Assembly (NCBI GenBank): GCA_033795365.1
Contig: JARYGU010000020.1
Location: 1-64,000, forward strand
Source of the DNA: JARYGU01 sp033795365
Lineage (GTDB): Bacteria; Pseudomonadota; Alphaproteobacteria; Rhizobiales; Rhizobiaceae
Direction of reading: 5' to 3'
Length of the DNA: 64,000 bases
This document shows, piece after piece, positions 61,049 to 64,000 of this stretch; position 1 is the first letter of the stretch, and every line of letters begins with the position of its first letter. The translations under genes were made by a program, and so were the position numbers. The notes beneath the pieces were generated by a model that searched no databases, was not told the DNA's origin, and worked only from the letters and a program-made list of their open reading frames with translations.

Positions 61049-61699
61049 ATGGCGAAGAATCCGAACCTCACGCTGACCGGTCCCGATTTGGCGGCGCTGC
61101 TGTGCAGCCGAGTCTGCCACGATATCATTTCCCCGGTCGGCGCGATCAACAATGGCCTGGAACTTCTGGATGAAGGCGGCGCCGACGAAGACGCGATGGA
61201 TCTCATCCGGGCAAGCGCGCTCAACGCATCGGTCCGGCTGAAATTCGCGCGGCTCGCCTTCGGCGCTTCCGGGTCGGTCGGCGCGTCGATCGATACCGGC
61301 GAAGCCGAGAAGGCGGCGCGTGATTTCGCGGCAGCCGAAAAGAAGACCGAAATATCCTGGAGCGGGCCGCGTGCGATCGTCGCCAAGAATCGGGTGAAGC
61401 TCCTGCTCAACCTCTTCCTCGTCGCCTACGGCGCGATCCCCCGCGGCGGCTCGATCGACATCACACTCGAAAATCCGGAATTTGACGCCGTGTTCCGCCT
61501 GACTGCCAAGGGACGGATGCTGCGGGTGCCGCCGAAATTCGTCGAGATCCTGTCCGGGGCGCTGGAGGAGGCGGTCGACGCCCACACGATCCAGCCTTAC
61601 TACACGGTGCTGCTGGCCGAGGAAGCCGGCATGGAACTCGATATCGAATCGAGCGCCGAGGAGATCACTTTCGTGGCCAAGGTGGCCGCTGCAGGCTGA
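61049..61699 (+). CDS. chpT: Histidine phosphotransferase ChpT
   Basis: The 216-residue protein is the phosphotransfer hub passing phosphate from the CckA kinase to CtrA and CpdR. The phospho-accepting His is His24 in 'SRVCHDIISPVGAINNGLELL', and the C-terminal part is a degenerate kinase-like ATPase fold ('VKLLLNLFLVAYGAIPRGGS'). I start at ATG 61049 after GGAAG; earlier in-frame codons at 61007 and 61037 are possible. ctrA lies 0.7 kb downstream on the other strand. Confidence 0.88.
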   Translation: MAKNPNLTLTGPDLAALLCSRVCHDIISPVGAINNGLELLDEGGADEDAMDLIRASALNASVRLKFARLAFGASGSVGASIDTGEAEKAARDFAAAEKKTEISWSGPRAIVAKNRVKLLLNLFLVAYGAIPRGGSIDITLENPEFDAVFRLTAKGRMLRVPPKFVEILSGALEEAVDAHTIQPYYTVLLAEEAGMELDIESSAEEITFVAKVAAAG

Positions 61700-61826
61700 C
61701 TGCTCCGGGAGTTGCACCGGAACGTTTCGTTAAGCATTCCGGATAACGCTTTATTTGCCAGCCTGCTCTACCTTTGTTTCATCATTGGTCCCGTTCGATA
61801 CGATCGGGAGTTGAGGAGCAGGTGAG

Positions 61827-62189
61827 ATGCAGCGCTTGATGATTGCCGACAGTTCCGATGTGGTACGCAAGGTCGGCAAACGCATCCTTTCGGGTCTCGA
61901 TTTCCTGGTGCTGGAGGCATCGAGCTCGCTCGATGCGCTCGTGCGCTGCGAGGCGGAACTGCCGAACATCCTCATCGTCGATGCGACGATGGATGGGGCG
62001 CTCGAGCTCATCGCGAATGTCCGAAACCTGCCCCAGGGCAAGTCCGTGCGCATCTTCTACTGCGTCGTGGAAGCCGATCTCAGGAAGATGATGATGGGCA
62101 AACGGGCCGGCGCCGACGATTTCCTGCTCAAGCCCTTCGACCGCAAGATCCTGACGAACGTTTTCGCAAACCTTTCGATCGCAGCCTAA
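61827..62189 (+). CDS. Single-domain response regulator
   Basis: The 120-residue protein consists only of a receiver domain: acidic residue Asp8 in 'LMIADSSDV' (only one Asp, where most have two), phospho-acceptor Asp52 in 'ILIVDATMDG', and Lys102 in 'FLLKPFD'. It lies between chpT and ctrA. It is not CpdR by sequence. ChpT or another phosphotransferase could be its partner, but this is inference from position. A GCGCG-based hairpin with T-runs follows (62212-62247). Confidence 0.8.
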   Translation: MQRLMIADSSDVVRKVGKRILSGLDFLVLEASSSLDALVRCEAELPNILIVDATMDGALELIANVRNLPQGKSVRIFYCVVEADLRKMMMGKRAGADDFLLKPFDRKILTNVFANLSIAA

Positions 62190-62211
62190 ATCTTAAAATC
62201 CGCACTTCAGA

Positions 62212-62247
62212 ACGCGTGACCGCCAGCGGCTGCGCGTTTTTGTTTTT
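62212..62247 (+). terminator. Intrinsic terminator after the response regulator
   Basis: AACGCG pairs with CGCGTT, with an inner GCC/GGC pair, and is followed by TTTTTGTTTTTT, a long T-run. Confidence 0.65.
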
Positions 62248-62265
62248 TCGGGATGCTCTAGATTC

Positions 62266-62316
62266 AAAAAGCTAGAGCGTCCTTTGCGCGTTCAATTGAA
62301 CGCGCGGCGCTCTAGT
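62266..62316. repeat. Second copy of the GCGCGTTCAATTGAACGCGC palindrome
   Basis: The 20-base core at 62286-62305 is identical to that at 44435-44454. It is flanked by CTAGAGCG and CGCTCTAG, extending the inverted repeat. It lies between the response regulator terminator and the ctrA terminator. Confidence 0.7.
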
Positions 62317-62337
62317 GCATGTGAACCGGACCGAAAA

Positions 62338-62365
62338 AGAAAACCCGCCACGGGCGGGTTTCTCA
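62338..62365 (-). terminator. Intrinsic terminator of ctrA
   Basis: AAACCCGCC-ACG-GGCGGGTTT is a perfect stem. Read on the minus strand it is followed by TTCTTTTTC, so it terminates ctrA. Confidence 0.8.
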
Positions 62366-62392
62366 GGAAAGGGATTTCCGCGGCTCGCGAGG

Positions 62393-63094
<702 letters not shown>

Positions 63095-63620
63095 AGTTGT
63101 CCCCTTTTCCGCCGCTCAAAAGGTCTCTGGCACCCTTACGCGATACGGATCCAGTCGTTGCCTGATTTGGAGGCTGCCACGGAATGGTTAACAAATTCTG
63201 ATTCACTCTGGCAAGATGTATCGAACTTGTTAAATATTTTAGGCAGCCCACTGATTTCAAATGTGAATCGTGAACGGGAATTCTCAACTAATTTCTGAGT
63301 GAAACCCGCTAACCGACTCTTTAGACTCATCAATGCAGCAACATGTTTTTTAACGTCCCGCATTTACTGACCCTTAAATGATCGTCCCTATGATTAACGA
63401 TGCCCGTAAACGAAAGGTTACCAGCGGTAGGATTTTGTTAATATCGCTGAATTTTTTTCTAAGACCGGCCTCGTCGTGCCGGGTTTGCGTGTGAAAATGA
63501 CGTTCATGACGCCGCTGCTGCGGCGGTGTGAATCAGTAGGGAAGTGCCGGGTAACCGGTTTGCCGACGGCAGGCCGGAGGTCCGGTTTCCGGGGTCTCGC
63601 TATCCACGGGAGTATTGCGT
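63095..63620. promoter_or_regulatory. Divergent control region of ctrA and the fliJ-like gene
   Basis: This 526-base region is AT-richer than its surroundings and has no supported gene. It holds five GANTC sequences (63200, 63265, 63315, 63324, 63530), the target of the cell-cycle methyltransferase CcrM, and several TTAA half-sites (for example GTTAAC at 63187). Multiple ctrA promoters are expected here. Confidence 0.55.
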
Positions 63621-63971
63621 ATGAAGTCGCGTGAGAGCCTAGTTCGCCTGAAGGAATTTCAGGTGAAAGAGAAAAGGCGGCAACTGAACCAGCTTCAGAT
63701 GATGATGTCCGAATTCGAACGGATGTCGAAGGAGCTGGAAAGCCAGATCGCCATCGAGGAAAAGAAATCCGGGATATCCGATCCCGGCCATTTTGCCTAC
63801 CCGACTTTCGCAAAGGCCGCGCGTCAGCGCGCCGACAATCTTCAGGTTTCCATTCGGGAGTTGAAGGTGCAGCAGGATGCGGCGGAGCTGTCGCTCGAGG
63901 AAGCGGAAGCCGAATATTCCAAGGCCGCCGCGATCGAGGAGCGTGACAACGCGGTGCGGCTCAGGGCCTGA
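63621..63971 (+). CDS. fliJ: FliJ-like flagellar export chaperone
   Basis: The 116-residue protein is almost wholly helical coiled coil ('SLVRLKEFQVKEKRRQLNQL', 'EFERMSKELESQI', 'AELSLEEAEAEYSKAAAIEER'), as in FliJ, the stalk of the flagellar export ATPase. In relatives a fliJ gene lies beside ctrA. ATG 63621 is the second codon pair of a frame opening at TTG 63615. A ribosome binding site (GGAGGAA) at the very end of the window signals another gene starting immediately outside. Confidence 0.75.
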   Translation: MKSRESLVRLKEFQVKEKRRQLNQLQMMMSEFERMSKELESQIAIEEKKSGISDPGHFAYPTFAKAARQRADNLQVSIRELKVQQDAAELSLEEAEAEYSKAAAIEERDNAVRLRA

Positions 63972-64000
63972 GCGGCCCCATTGACCGGAGGAACCCTCAT

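Overview
The window is a GC-rich stretch of core chromosome from an alphaproteobacterium of the Hyphomicrobiales, most likely the family Rhizobiaceae. This rests on gene content and order: zapA with a neighbouring 6S-like RNA; tkt-gap-pgk-fba; yebC-ruvCAB; ybgC-tolQRAB-pal-cpoB-tilS-ftsH-glmM; serC-serA behind a serC-type leader; purA, rpoH and rluD; and the cell-cycle genes eipA, chpT and ctrA next to a fliJ-like gene. A sulfolipid operon (sqdBDC), Omp25/Omp31-type porin-like proteins and rhizobial mosaic repeats agree. I see no prophage, transposase, tRNA, rRNA operon or CRISPR array.

Layout. 1-1,450: mosaic repeats, 6S-like RNA, zapA and a small coiled-coil gene. 1,766-7,419: transketolase, GAPDH, phosphoglycerate kinase and class I aldolase. 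7,420-17,040: a more accessory stretch with a probable dedicated 23-codon small gene, a divergent SDR/LysR pair, a sulfonate-type ABC importer (ssuACB), a nucleotidyltransferase, a glyoxalase-fold protein, transaldolase divergent from a SorC-type regulator, and a tiny LuxR-type HTH protein. 17,271-20,972: 5-FTHF cyclo-ligase, a YmdB-type phosphoesterase, a brnTA toxin-antitoxin pair with its palindromic operator, a general-stress FMN-binding protein and an exported metallo-hydrolase. 21,160-26,805: yebC, an LLM oxidoreductase and the Holliday-junction genes, where two different AbrB/PIN toxin-antitoxin pairs are inserted, one between ruvC and ruvA and one between ruvA and ruvB. 26,856-30,362: Nudix hydrolase and sqdBDC. 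30,492-43,268: the Tol-Pal cluster, interrupted after ybgC by a stand-alone LigD-type polymerase gene and an unknown gene, then tilS, ftsH and glmM. 43,525-45,466: two related outer-membrane barrels, each behind a perfect TTAA-N7-TTAA CtrA-type site. 45,545-51,738: serC-serA, a membrane/coiled-coil protein, an EamA exporter and purA. 51,807-60,148: a large acidic membrane protein, a DUF1062 protein, rpoH, a WYL-regulator remnant, rluD, an rRNA methyltransferase and a coiled-coil membrane protein. 60,275-64,000: eipA, chpT, a receiver-only response regulator, ctrA with a GANTC-rich upstream region, and the fliJ-like gene.

How the parts work together. The first cluster is lower glycolysis/gluconeogenesis and the non-oxidative pentose phosphate pathway, with transaldolase 7 kb away. 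Tol-Pal, FtsH, GlmM, the barrels and EipA are envelope functions. ChpT, the single-domain receiver and CtrA form a cell-cycle phosphorelay locus, and CtrA-like sites lie before eipA/chpT and before both barrels. The feature I would look at first is the ruvC-[vapBC]-ruvA-[vapBC]-ruvB arrangement: at both toxin-to-ruv junctions the start codon overlaps the toxin stop codon, so toxin and DNA-repair gene translation appear coupled. The second is the 23-codon gene at 7,984, which has its own promoter, a near-ideal ribosome binding site and a terminator. All names come from reading sequence and motifs; no database search was run.
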